Assembly (NCBI GenBank): GCA_004335835.1 | Contig: RWJK01001180.1 | Location: forward strand, 8,229 to 72,228 | Origin: Scenedesmus sp. ARA3 | Taxonomy: Eukaryota; Chlorophyta; Chlorophyceae; Sphaeropleales; Scenedesmaceae | Length of the DNA stretch: 64,000 nt | Direction: 5' to 3' | Part shown: in pieces, positions 44,201-55,382 of the stretch | How the letters are laid out: each line of letters opens with the position of its first letter | Position numbering within the stretch: the stretch's first letter is position 1 | Program-made: the position numbers and the translations under genes | Notes under the pieces: generated by a model | The model's input: the letters and a program-made list of their open reading frames with translations, nothing else | Told to the model about the DNA's origin: nothing | Database searches by the model: none

Positions 44201-46808
44201 ACACCTAATGTAGAAGCCAGGTTGAGGGTGCAGCGCACAGTAGCAGAATATGAATTGGCCTCTCTGTGGGCTGAGCAGCGCAGCTAGAGTGTACTGTAAG
44301 GCAGCAAGCAGCCCTGCGTGGTGCCTCTGCAGGATTGCCTTGCCAGTGGCCAAAGCTTTGAGAAGTGTGCGTCCCGCTGGCGGGCAGGTGTGCAAGTACG
44401 CCCTCTGCAAGTGCTGCAAAACCGCGTGTAATGGCTGCTGTGTGCAGGAGCGCATCTTTGTGTACACGCCTGCCGGTGCTGCCTGCGGCATCCCCTTCTC
44501 TGAGACAGGCTTCCTGGCATACGCAAGAAGCGCCAGCGATGCAAAAGCAGCCGACAGGCAGCCGCCAGATCCCAGCAGCTTGAAACTGCTGTCAAATGCA
44601 CAGAAGCGCTCTCTACTGCGCAGGGTGAGGGGTTACACCCAGTGTTGATTCTGGATGGTTCAGCAGTGCTGTGCATGGTGATTGACAGTGATCATGGGCT
44701 GAAGATTGAGTCACTGCTTCAGCCAGCATTGCATGTCAAACAACACTGTGGTGGCACATCAGGCAGCACAGGCTCCAGGACTGCACATGCAGGGAACCGC
44801 CACCAATAATGCATGTGTGAAACTTGCAGCAGCTCCTGAGACCTCAACCTGTGATGATATGCGTGTGCAATGTATGCGCAGGTCGAGAAACACAACGCAG
44901 CACGTTCTCGCACCCGGCAGGTGACAGCTTCAGCAGCAGCCTCAGCAGCAGCAGCAGCAGCTGCAGGAGCAGCAGCAGCTGATGGTGATGATGATGCTGC
45001 TGAAAACAGGCCAGTGCAGCGCAGGCGCGTAGAAGATGAAGCAGCAGCAGCAGCAGCAGCAGCAGCAACTCCAGCCAGCACAGGGTCAGTACAAGCTCCT
45101 TCCCCTACCAGTGCAGCAGCAGCGGCAGCGGCAGCAGCAGCAGCAGCTGCTGCAGCACAGGTGTCTCCTCTGGCCCCACCAGCCTCCAATGTGCCAAGGG
45201 GTGCCAGCGGCTTGGCGCGCAACCTCGCGGCTGCAATGGACTGGCAACCGCAAGATACGCACCCCACAGCACGGGTAAGCCAGCTGTGATTGAAGTAGGG
45301 TGTTCTGCTTTCAGATTTGCAGGGGTACAGATATCCACTCATCATGTTGCTGTTGTGCTGTGCTTGCATACTAGCTGCCACAGGCACCCATTTTTAACAG
45401 GCTGCCATGCTGTGTGTGTTTCTGCACAATGCACACACCGCACACCTGTGCTGCGTCAGAGCAAATGGTTGGATTACGGACTATTCATGGACATGGCATG
45501 CATGTGACGTCACTTGCAGCAACATTATTGCGGCGGGTTGTTGCGTGACTTCTGGGTCCTGCCTTCAAATGTGGTGGCATGCTCCTAGGCAACCTTTTAC
45601 CTCTCCATCTTGCTGCAGTGTCTGCACAACCTTGCATCTGCTGCAGTACCTACCCATGTTTATGACATGTCCTTGTGCCGTAATTTGCTTCTACAGGCAA
45701 CTTCTATTGGCGCTGCTACTCAAAACGCAGCAGCGCTGCCAGCAGCAGCAGCAGCAGCAACATCAGGGGCAGCAGCAGGAACAAGAGCAGCGCCGTCAAC
45801 AGAGGTACCGGATGCAGAGATGGATGAAGCACGGCCACCATCATCACCAGCAGTAGTAGCAGCAGCAGGAGCGGCAGCAGCAGCGATCATGCCCACCGAC
45901 ACGGTGCAGGATCCTGTCCCTGCGTCATTCTCAGATCGCAGCAGAAGGGAAGCAGCAAAGCTGTATGCAACCTACCTGAGCACTGATGGCCCGCAGCAGC
46001 CACGCAAGCTGCAGCCTGGCAAGCAGCGCTGGAGGCTTGGGGGTCCCGGGGTTGGGGCAGATGTTGAGGTGGAGGTGCACTGCAACGACAGCGAGAAGCT
46101 AGGTGAGTGATACTCATGTATTGTCAGTACTGGCCTGATCAGCAGAGGACCGCGCACTGCATGCCAACCAGAATGCCTTGGCAGAGCAAACCATGGTAGG
46201 AACCACAAGCTTCTAAAGATTTCGCTGCTCACAAGAGTGTGTTGAATTGCGACTTTGTGGTGTGCAGTAGTGATGGCCTGAGACAGGGTGATTGGCATCC
46301 CCCAGCCTTGTACTTGAAGCACGTGCAGGCAGTTGCTGCCTGCATACATGCAATCAGTGCTGCCGCTAAGCCCCTGCTGCGTGCCGCGTGCTGTGTGCTC
46401 TTCTTGCGGTGGCTGCCGATTTGCGCACTTGCAGCCTTAGTCACTTTCCAGAGTGAGGTCGGGCCCATGCAGTCACTCCATCACTTCTTTCGAGGTTTTC
46501 ATTCAGTTCTGCTGCCAACTGTGTGTCACACCTGCATGTTCTGCTTGCGCTGCCTGTCTGTTTGTATGCTTGCAGCCTGGGTCGCTTTCCAGGGTGAGCT
46601 CTTCACCAAGCCTGGAGTGCTGGGCAGAGAGGCATGGAATGCATGTGTACGCGCAGCAGCACAAGGCAGGCAGCTGCAGGAGGCTGATGTGATGAGTGAG
46701 GGCAGCGTGTGGCGCAAGCGCAAGGAGCGCAAGTCTTTTGAGCACACGAGGGAGCTGCATGTCACTGTCGGCGGCATCTGGAGGCTGCTGTGCACGCTGC
46801 TGGAGTAA
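35202..46808 (+). CDS. Very large P-loop GTPase, SLIP-GC/dynamin-superfamily-like
   Basis: Fourteen predicted exons join in frame: 35202-35267, 35607-35688, 36207-36460, 36615-36713, 36938-37181, 37516-37876, 39113-40640, 41360-42307, 42583-43557, 43904-44161, 44448-44624, 44882-45274, 45697-46102 and 46576-46808, giving about 2007 aa. Walker A is GFQGSGKS (45-52), split by intron 2. A possible switch I is HTSITSAAYGP (about 238-248). The DxxG switch II is LMDTRG (426-429), followed by MPVSAALFLVASSPEG. The order and the TS..YG segment recall the nuclear GTPase SLIP-GC, but the spacing is much larger and no clear NKxD is seen (IALVLLGDK is a candidate). The rest is long helical sequence with poly-A/poly-Q and no domain I can name. 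The first exon and the unity of the model are uncertain; the last exons might be a separate gene. Many introns carry exon echoes. Confidence 0.6.
35355..35455. repeat. Perfect 47-bp inverted repeat (hairpin) with 7-nt loop
   Basis: Left arm 35355-35401 and right arm 35409-35455 are exact reverse complements, with loop TGTACAG. It lies in the predicted first intron of the GTPase gene. A second small palindrome, GTACAGGCCTGTAC, follows at about 35460-35473. Transcribed RNA would form an uninterrupted 47-bp stem. Confidence 0.95.
37424..37470 (+). repeat. Echo of the 5' end of GTPase-gene exon 6
   Basis: Repeats 37516-37555 (code for GPEESVTLPHISP) with substitutions, about 90 bp upstream. Confidence 0.75.
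37972..38130 (+). repeat. Echo of the 3' half of GTPase-gene exon 6
   Basis: About 155 bases repeat 37720-37877 (code for LHKEPVRLALRLLGHFQPAE through the donor). The frame is fully open, with conservative changes such as QLP to QSP, so it could be an alternative or duplicated exon if an acceptor upstream of 37972 is used. Confidence 0.92.
38605..38874 (+). repeat. Two echoes of the 5' end of GTPase-gene exon 7
   Basis: Copies at about 38605-38650 and 38788-38874 repeat 39107-39195 (code for AQQAAPMPPQLWRV.AK). Intron sequence upstream of each (a TGCTCCTGCTGCTG run and CTGTGCACTCGC) is repeated too, so the unit is about 180-500 bp. Confidence 0.88.
40838..41132 (+). repeat. Two echoes of the 3' end of GTPase-gene exon 7
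   Basis: Copies at 40838-40895 and 41078-41136 repeat 40588-40644 (code for KELRELLIQGISRPPGQ plus a GTGAG donor), period about 240-250 bp. Flanking intron sequence (TTTGCCTATCGT, GCTTGCAGCCATGCGCTGCC) is shared between units. Confidence 0.93.
46432..46465 (+). repeat. Echo of the 5' end of the last GTPase-gene exon
   Basis: Repeats the acceptor CTTGCAG and about 25 bases of the exon at 46576 (code for AWVAFQGE, with changes). This is the rightmost echo I found. Confidence 0.7.
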
Positions 46809-47317
46809 TGAGTGACAGGCAGCTGCCCTGCAGCTGCAACAGCTGTGCCACAGCTGTCATGGCGGCCATGTGCAGCAACTTGATTGCCTGGCATGTGTTG
46901 CGCAGCACAACTCAACCATGTACACATATGCACATGTGGTTCAATAGCCAGTTCTTGGCAGATGCTACAGTTGAGCTAACACCAATTGTAGTACGCAGCC
47001 AGAACTGGAGGTAGTTACCGCCGGTAGCGGTTGACCTTCCTGCCTGGAAATGTGAGCCTGGCAGGCTGATGCAGGCTGTGCATTCTATTTGCTTGCCCCA
47101 ATTGCATGTAGTTTTGCAGATGCCTGATGTTTGTTGGTAGTGCATCGCAGATCAGGTGTACCTGTGCACCAGCTCTTCATTGAAGTTGAACGTGGCATGG
47201 TGCTCCTTTGCAGGACTGGCCAGCCAGGGTTTTTGGTTTGACGGAATGTTCACTGTCTTGGTGCAAAAAGCCGGTTCTACGGCACAACAACATTATTGAA
47301 CATATGTAGACGACCCT
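46809..47317. other. Intergenic between the GTPase gene and REV7
   Basis: No coding segment recognised; it must hold the upstream 3' UTR and the REV7 promoter. Confidence 0.45.
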
Positions 47318-48611
47318 ATGCAGCGGGATGACGCTGTAAAGAGCGCTCTCTGCGATGCCGTGCTGGAGTTCCTGTCTGCTGCTGTGCACACCGTGCTGAA
47401 AGCCAGAAGCACCTACAGTCCCGAGTTGTTCGAGAACAGGCGGCTTTACGGCATCAGCGTGAGCCAGTGCAGGCACCCGGACGTCTGCCTGTACGTGGGC
47501 ACTGTGCTGGGCAACCTCAAAGTGAGCAGCAGATCAACAGGCTCAGCGCCTGAACACCTCTAGCTGTGCAAGCAACCACAGAATGACATTATAATGCCAC
47601 GTTGGCAGCTGCTATGCGCACACACTACTGCCTGTCACCCATTGCAGTCGCCCTGCTTCCTTCTGCTGCTGCTGTGCAGCCGCTGCTCGCAAATGATACA
47701 CTGCAGGAGCTGGTGGTAGCTTTCTACGATAACCTGGGTCAGCTAGTATCTAAGGTGTCATTCATAATACAGGTGTGTAGTAAACACAGCGCCAGGGGCA
47801 GTGTCAGCACCAGCTGCAGCAGCAACCCCAGAAACTGTTCAATCAACATCCACTGCTTGCCCATGCGCCGCTAACCAGCCACAGCGCATGTGTTTCAGAC
47901 GTATATAGACAAATGCCACATCAGCGTCATGTCTGATGCATTACACAAGCCACAAAACCACAACCCCTGCAGATGCTCGCAGGCCTTGCCCTGCCCTACA
48001 CACCTTTCCTCTTTGTTGCTGCTGCCAGCAGCTGCTGCGGCAGCATGCCTTTCCGCTGCATAGCCGGCACAACCCAACACTACTGCAATTACTCCTGCAG
48101 GGCTTCAACGCTGCTGCTGCGCCTCCTGACTGGTCAGGCCTGGAGCCCGCCTTCCGCTCTGCGCTGCTGCGGCTGCACTTCAGCGACAACCTGCTACGCC
48201 CACTGCCTGAAGGTACGCATACAGCAGCAGCAGCAGCAGCCAAGTGCTGTCCGCTGCTGTTGCTACGTGCATGCAGCAGTACAAGCAGCAGCAGCAGCTG
48301 GAGCAGCAACTCAGCAGTGCTGTGGCAGAGCATGTACATGCAGGACTGCGCTGGTAGCGATGCTCTAGCAGTTCCTGTCTGTGCAGCCTCCAACCGCTGT
48401 GGCTGCCTGCTGTGTCGCTGCTGCTGCCCCTGCAGGCAGCACTTTTGAGCTGCTGGCAGTCGCCACCAGCAGGGCTGGCGTGAACCCGCAGGTGTTTTTA
48501 GAGGAGCCCAGCACACAGGTGGTGCTGCTGCAGCAGCCAGCAACCGGCCTGCCCCTCAACTCCTGCAGCCTGCCAGGCGTGCTCAGCATGCAAGTGGTGC
48601 TGGAGGAAGGC

Positions 48612-48646
<35 letters not shown>

Positions 48647-48812
48647 GCAGACAGGCTCTGAAGCGGCGGCAGCAGCAGCTGCTACTGGGACGAGTGCAGG
48701 AGCGGCAGCGTCTCAAGCAGGGCAGGGGGAGGAGGGGCTGCCGCAGCTGCAGCTACGGCTTCCGGGCTCAGGGCAGCTGCTGAGTCAATCGCAGGAACTG
48801 GAAGACGACTGA
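47318..48812 (+). CDS. REV7: REV7/MAD2L2, HORMA-domain subunit of DNA polymerase zeta / shieldin-type adaptor
   Basis: Four exons join in frame: 47318-47521, 47680-47772, 48101-48212 and 48436-48812, giving 261 aa. The HORMA domain is clear: an N-terminal VLEFLSAAVHTVLKARSTY helix, then PELFENRRLYGISVSQCRHP, matching the REV7 helix alphaA and following loop. The second exon supplies the central strand pair (LVVAFYDNLGQLVSKVSFII), the third the helix before LRPLPEG, and the fourth the closing safety-belt region (TFELLAVA...LEEPSTQVVLLQQP). It is followed by a poly-A insert and an unconserved acidic tail. In other eukaryotes it bridges REV3 and REV1 in translesion synthesis. The short start-to-HORMA distance supports the ATG chosen. 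No exon echoes were seen. Confidence 0.87.
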
Positions 48813-48969
48813 CCACCACATCCAGCAGCAACAGCAGGAGTGTGGCAGTACCTTCTTTTTCTACTGTGCAGCCTTGACAAGAAGTCAGCTGCACCACCCA
48901 GCAGCCTGTGTCCGTGTTTACAAGCAGCACAGTGCTGCAGGTGCCTAGCCCTTCGCGCAAGCTCCCAGC

Positions 48970-49635
48970 ATGGCTGCGCAGCAGCGCGCCATGAGCCCAG
49001 CCACTGCCCGCCGGCTTGCAGCGCTCATCGTTGCGGATGCAGAGCAGCTGCAGGAGCGAGCACAAGACCATGGAGTGACAGCGTTTGTGGGGCGCGCAGC
49101 GCAGCGGGAGCGGCCCAACGAGCGCTTCCTGCAGAGCACGATTCGAAACCTGGCGAGCGCGAACCGGCGCAAGGACGAGCAGGAGATGTGGGCGGCGTGG
49201 CAGGCCCAGCAGCAGCAGCAGCAGCAGCAGCGGCGGTGGCGGCACAGAGAGGATAGCAGGGGCAGAAGCCGGCATGGCAGAAGCAGAAGTCGCAGCAGAA
49301 GCAGGAGCAGCAGCAGGGACAGGGGTAGAGGCAGCAGGCGTGCAAATGGACGCAGCAGGAGTCCCGATGTGCCAAGCAGTAAGCCCAGGGGGCGTGGCAG
49401 CAGCAGGGAAAGGAGCAAGGGACAGCGCGATCACAGCAGAGGCCGCAGCAGCAGCAGAAGCTGGAGCGAAGTATCGCAGGATGAGCCAGCTGACCATGGC
49501 AGCCCTGCGGCTGCTGTTGTTGCTGCTGGACGCACCGGCGGTTCTGGCAGCCGCAGCAGTGGGGGTGCAACCAGTAGTCGTCACAGCAGCAGTGATGACG
49601 GGAATGATGCAGAACCTGGCCATGCAAGAACCGCA

Positions 49636-49691
<56 letters not shown>

Positions 49692-50190
49692 GGACGATGA
49701 TGATGCTTCAGATGCAGAGAAGGATAAGCAGCTTGTGCAGTGGCTGGCATCTAGCCGGGCAGTCAAAGGCAGGGGCAGCATAGGCCCTCGGGCAGACATG
49801 CCTGGCCCTTTCCTGCAAGCACCAGATGACCCGCAGCAGCTGCAGCAGCTGCAGCAGGGTGTAGCGAAAGGGCCGGTGAGGCCGGCGTGGCTGCCGCAGC
49901 AGCAGCCAGGTGCAAGGCTGGCGCCTGATGCTGGGTTTTTGCGTGGGGTTTTGATGGCGCAGGGTGTTGCGGGGGCAGCTGAGGAGAAGCAGGGCAGCAG
50001 GAAGGATGAGAAGCAGCGGCGAAAGCAGAAGCGGCGGCGGCGTAGCAGCAGCTCCAGCAGCGATGCCAGCAGCAGCAGCAGCGAAGGTGGCGGGCGGCAT
50101 AGAAGCAGCAAGCACAAAAAGGAGAAGAGGAAGAATGGGAAGCGCAGCAAGCACAAGAAGAAGCACAAGAGGAAGCGGCATAAGGAATAG
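48970..50190 (+). CDS. RS-rich nuclear protein, single exon
   Basis: One uninterrupted 406-aa frame, unlike the intron-rich neighbours. The N-terminus has a conserved-looking motif, RPNERFLQSTIRNLASANRR, then EQEMW, which I recall from uncharacterised eukaryotic RS-type proteins. It is followed by poly-Q, a long Arg-Ser domain (RGRSRHGRSRSRSRSRSS), a poly-A stretch, a GPRADMPGPFLQAPDD segment and a lysine-rich tail (KHKKEKRKNGKRSKHKKKHK) that looks like a nuclear/nucleolar signal. A role in splicing or RNA processing is inferred from composition only. The start lies 157 bp after the REV7 stop, so the REV7 3' UTR and this promoter are very compact. Confidence 0.72.
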
Positions 50191-53100
50191 CTGGTTTGAG
50201 CTCTGGCTGTTTGTGAGCCTCTTTCTTGTGGTTATGGTTTTGAGCTGTCAAGCCGCCATGCGCCTGAGGCGATTAGTGTGTTTGGGCAGCACAGTTGCTC
50301 CCGCCAGTACCTTATTTGTTTGTTGCCTCTTGCTTGCGCATGCTGTATAGCGTATCTTCTTTGTCTGTTCGCCCCCTTTCTCATTGCGCTGCATATGTTT
50401 GCAGGTCTCGTCGGTGTATGTGTTGCATGGATTGCCGCTGCTGTGTACATTTACATATTAAAGCCATGTATTTGGTGAGGGTTTTGACAGCGAAAACGGC
50501 ACAGCATGGTATGGGCTTCTGGCAAACTGCAGTAAGGTACCTTTGCTTTGCTTCCTACCTGCCCGGTTGTTTGTGGAGTGATTTGTCTGCCGCTTGGTGG
50601 GTGGGACTGCTGATGTGCTGCGCATTTTTCTGTGCCCATCCATACATCTAGGAGCCGTATAAGTTTCGCATTTTATCTGCTATGTGGTCACCCAGCGACT
50701 TTGCTTCGCATTCAGTTAATGCGCCAGAAAGGAATGTTAAAGCCATGTTCTGCAACTTGCAACATTGCCTCATTCAGGCCGACCATGATGCTTCACCACA
50801 ACTCGCTGATTTTGACACCCAGGCTGCTCTAGTGAATGATGCGTGTGCTTGCCTCACTTGCACCATAGGGCAGTGCAGCACACCAAGGTGTTGTGCCCAG
50901 GTATGCGGCACCCGGTGCAGCAGTTTGCAATCGCGGCAGCCCTTTCCCTCAGGAGAGCTGTGGCCACAGCACATGCTGCTTGCACCGCAGCACCAGCCGT
51001 GTGTTGCTATCATCTTTAAGCTGCAACTGTTGCTGTATGCTCATGCAAGCCGACACCCTGTGGCCTGTTCAACAAGTTCGTACTGCCTCGTCAGCAGCTG
51101 GTGGCAGCACTGCATGTACTGTAACAGCTCTCAGCTGTCCGCTTCGCAGTTGGTGCCTATCTAGAACGCACAGTGCAGCAGCTGTCCACCATGCTCAGCG
51201 AAAGATCAATGATGGCAGACCGAAAAAACCTTGGCAGACACTCGCGTGCAGTGTGCGCCGCGCTTTCCCCATGCCACATGCTGAACGTCATTCGTGACAG
51301 CGCTCTGTCCCGGACAGACGAGGCTCGTCTTTGTCAGGGTCTTGATTGCCGCGCCTGCTGACGTCACTGCTGCTGCAGGATGCGCTGCAGCCTTTGAGCT
51401 GCGTGGGCTGCCGTTGCCAGGTTGGGCTGCACCGCAGCCGCGGCTGCACCAAACAGGAATACAACGGTGTGCTTTGGCAGTACGCCCACTGCAACAGCAC
51501 ACACAGATGCTGTTGCCGCCCTGTTGCTCTCAGCTACCACTATGACAGTCCGCCAATCCCCTTACAGGAAAAACCTAACGACTGTACCTCTTAGAGAAGC
51601 TCTGGAGGCCGAAGTAGAGAGGTACAGAGAGCATGATGGAAATAAGCACTATTAGAAACATCTGAGACATCAATTGGGTAATTGATTGGATGGCCGGCTA
51701 CTCTCAGGACTCGCCTTAAGTAGCCACCCACATTCCTTCCGGGCAGGCCTCCTGTGGATTCCTTAGCCAACTGGTATTCTTACCGTGATCCTTGTTAATC
51801 CTTAACAAACGGTCGGCTGATGATGAACGGGCGCCGGTCACTACAAACCGTCGGCCCCGCCAAGATTTGTCGTTCCCGCCAAGACCAAGGTACTGCCACT
51901 GCTAATTCCACAGTGGTGTGCTACACTGTTGCTGCGGCTTCAGCGCGTGCTTGTGTCTTCTGCTTCACTCTCCTCAGCCTCCAGCTCGCAAGAATTGCAG
52001 CAGCAACAACACATGACGGAGTGCCATGCTTGCCGCTGCCTGCACTGTTGCGCTTCTTTGCAACGGCCTTTTCCGGCTGCAAAATCATGGCATGCTGCGA
52101 GCAGCTGTTCTTACCCCGCTGCCACCACAGCTGCTGCTGCAGCTTGTGTGCTGCCATCTGTGCATTCATAATGCAACTTGCTTTTGAAGTGGCTGTCGGT
52201 GTCGCCGCTGTGATGAGCGCGGGCTGCGAGGGACACACAACACGCATTTGATCAGACCACCAGACACAGCAATGAGTGCAGTGTTGAATTGCTATCATAT
52301 ATGCAGCCCACCTTGCAGCAACCCAGTGGGATAGGCCACCAAGGTGCATTCGCAGATCCATGTTGATGCACACATGTATGCCACACACGGCGTAGCACTG
52401 CTACGCCGTTGCAGTACATTGAGCAGCTGGCTGTTGAGCTAGCAGCCAGCCGTACCGGTGCAGAGCATGATCTGCCGCAAGCATCCCTTCACGTGACTGA
52501 TATGGTGCGGGTGGTGCTACTCACGCCAAGCAACGGTGGCTCTGATGCCCTGAGAGTTGTTTTGAAGGGCAGTCAGGGCTGGGTCCCACCCACCTGCCGT
52601 CGCTGACAATGACGCGCTGCTGCTATTTCAACCAGTGTCAAACAATAAATTGTCGTAACACCTTACATAGAAGCACATTTTACGTTTTTCCAGTCACCGG
52701 GATGCGCCCGTTAAGTTCAAGAAAAGTACGCGCGCTGACAGTTTGCGACGTCGGGCGCTGATCTGCCGTTGCACTGCGATTTCCGTCACACCACCCCCTT
52801 TCAAATGCAATATCCAAGCGATTGAGCGCTTGAGCCCAGCCTGGATGACGTCTTCACTTGCACTAAAGCTGAGCAGAAGCCAGCTGCTGCAGCAAGAGCA
52901 CACGTGAGTACAGCGTGCAACTTACAGTGGCCGCCGTACCAGCTGCAGCCGGCCATACATATGTTGTTTGGCTCTTCATATCACTGTCTCACCTGCAGGC
53001 ACTCTAGGTCAGTCGACACATGTACAAACGTCAGCACACGCTAGCGCTGTCAAGGCAGAGCGCTTGGTAAGCAATGCCAGCACAGGCCAATGGGCTTGGC

Positions 53101-53988
53101 AAGCAATGCAAGCATAGGCAGATGGGCTGAGCCCCTGAAGCAAGTGTTCCAGCGGCCCAACTCCAGGTCTGTTGCATTTTGAAGTCGCCTGTCACAGCAG
53201 CAAATTTGGGTCAGTAACTGCGTTGTGTGCACTGTGCAGCCTCCGCACCAATTTGGCCGTGTTGTAACACGGCTGGCCAGCATGCCACGTGCTGAAATGC
53301 ACCGATGCCTGAAATTGTGAAGGCAGGTTGCACTTGAAGCACTTGACCACCAAATTGCCCGAAAACAGCACGTCAGACGGGTGACAATTCAACGCCAACA
53401 TCCATGTACTGCAGTGCAGCTGCACTGCAATGCAGCTCGCTTCAAAGGCGAGAAAGACAGGACGTAACTGCGCTTCGTGGCAAATCAAATGGTCTCTTGC
53501 CTCAGTGCTTGTGCAGTGAGTCTGTTCATCTGTGGCAGCATGCTGTGCCTTGGGTGAGGGGAACACAATGTCTGTGCAGTTCATGGACTGGCCAGCTCAA
53601 CTGCCAGTGCCTCTGCCAGGCAGCCCTGATGCCGAGCGCCTGCTTCACCAGCATCAATCTGAAAGCAAACAAAAATTCTTCGCATCTGAATAAACTATGT
53701 GTAAAGTCAAGGCAATCCGGCAGTATCATCGTGCATCGTAATCTACGCAACCTTCAACACTTTCAAACCCTACGCGCACATCTCGTGCTCTGTGTCTATG
53801 GTCTCACTTAAACATCATTGTTTTTGATTTAAGCACGTGGCAGCTTTACTGTCTGCAGGATCACATGCCATCTTGCTTGACTGTCACCTATTTGACTGCT
53901 GCCTTCAGCTTTGTCACCGGCAGTGCTGTTTGGTTCGGCGACTAAATGAAGTTAAATAATAACGTATGATTGTGTTACAGCAGTCTGC
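50191..53988. other. 3.8 kb with no supportable gene
   Basis: Open frames here are short and show neither conserved motifs nor phase-compatible splice chains. Composition changes sharply around 51640-51910, where CAG/CTG runs vanish and the text is mixed and AT-richer, as in a relic mobile element, though no terminal repeats or protein domain could be found. A small hairpin (ACGGCGTAGC/GCTACGCCGT, loop ACT) lies at about 52387-52409. The right end is the DLEC1 promoter. Confidence 0.45.
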
Positions 53989-55002
53989 ATGGACGGCAGC
54001 AGCGCCATCAAGCGCACCCAGCCATTGAACACCTTTCAGGCAGCACTTGCCTCTGTCTTCTGTGATGTGCTTGGAACACCCGCTGCTCCTGCGCCCAGCA
54101 GCAACGAAAGCGCCCAAGCAGAAGACGTTTCAACTATTGCTTATGATCCTGTACACAACAATGAGCAGCAGCGTGATTCAGCTGATGCCAGTGCAGCTGC
54201 AAGCATCAGCGCAACCACAGCAGCGGCGTTTGCAGCTTCTGACGCCTATGCAGCAAGGATTGAAGGCATCAAACAGAAAGTGAGTTACAACAGCCACGCA
54301 GATATTGCTTTTGCTCAGCTTTCTTGCAACTTTGCAGCTGGCAAAATGTTGCAGTTTGAGCCATCTGTGGCTCACCTTCACTCTGTGCTGGCTCATCTGC
54401 ACCGCAGTTCGCAGCAGAAGCAGCTGCAGCATCGCAGGCGCAGCAGCAGCTGGAGCAGGCAGCGCATCAGGCGAAGCAGCGAGAGCAGGAGGCGCTAGCT
54501 GCAGCAGATGCAGCGTACACGCCAGCCTGGCGTCAAGCAGGCCTTCCTGCAAAGCCAGCGCAGTTTGCAGCAGATGCAGCACTCCTGGGTGGCTCCAAGC
54601 TGCTGGACCCTGCTGTGATTGTTCAGCATCAGCGCGCACAGCAGCAGAAAGAGGTGCTGCCTCCTGCAGTGTTTGAGTACCGTGATAAGGACGCGGACCC
54701 ACACTACTTGCAGGCAACCAACAACCTGAAGGTGTGCTGATGGCTCCGCCATCACTTCGACAGCTGTACCTGCCTGTGATGGCTGAGCAAAATGAGCGGT
54801 GTCAAGAACACAGCAGTAGTTGGCCAAGCATGCCCCCAGGCTGACAGCAGCAGCTGGTCTCCATGCATTCTGATGCTCTGCTTTACCATGTTTGATTTTC
54901 TCCAATTCACCACAGCAAACAACTGCACTTGACTTTGCTGCAGGTGCGTCAAACCATTGCAGCCGGCAGGATTGCAGCTGTCAGGACGCAGAAGCTCGCA
55001 AC

Positions 55003-55052
<50 letters not shown>

Positions 55053-55343
55053 CAACAAGCAGCACTAACGTTCCGGGAGCCAGCAGCAACAGCAAGCAAC
55101 ATGGAGTCCTGCAAGCATCAGGGCAGGGTGCTGCAGGCACAGCCCATGCTGGCTTTCGCCCAGCACCCAAAAGTGTTCCTTGGTCCCAGCTGCCGCAAGA
55201 GGAAGTGAACCAGAAGCTTGCAGCTGCAGCAGCACGGCACAAGGCGCTTGCAGGAATCATGACACCAGACCAGCGAGAAGCTGAGGAGAGGTGCGAAGCA
55301 CATGGTGCCCGGTCAAGGGATGGTCAAACAGAACGAGGCTGCA

Positions 55344-55382
<39 letters not shown>

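Noticed and set aside
45887..46808. SAND or other DNA-binding domain at the GTPase C-terminus
   Set aside because: Only loose resemblance (VEVEVHCND..., HVTVGGIW); key SAND residues could not be identified.
9717..48812. A co-regulated DNA-repair cluster (TDP2 and REV7 in one window)
   Set aside because: They are about 32 kb apart with unrelated genes between; nothing in the sequence supports functional clustering.
51820..52251. 143-aa plus-strand open frame
   Set aside because: Cys/Ala-rich with no motif, no phase-compatible neighbouring exons and no coding-like codon use.
52694..52903. 69-aa minus-strand open frame containing HLKGGGVTEIAVQRQ
   Set aside because: No neighbouring exon with compatible phase and no recognisable family; it may be promoter sequence of DLEC1.
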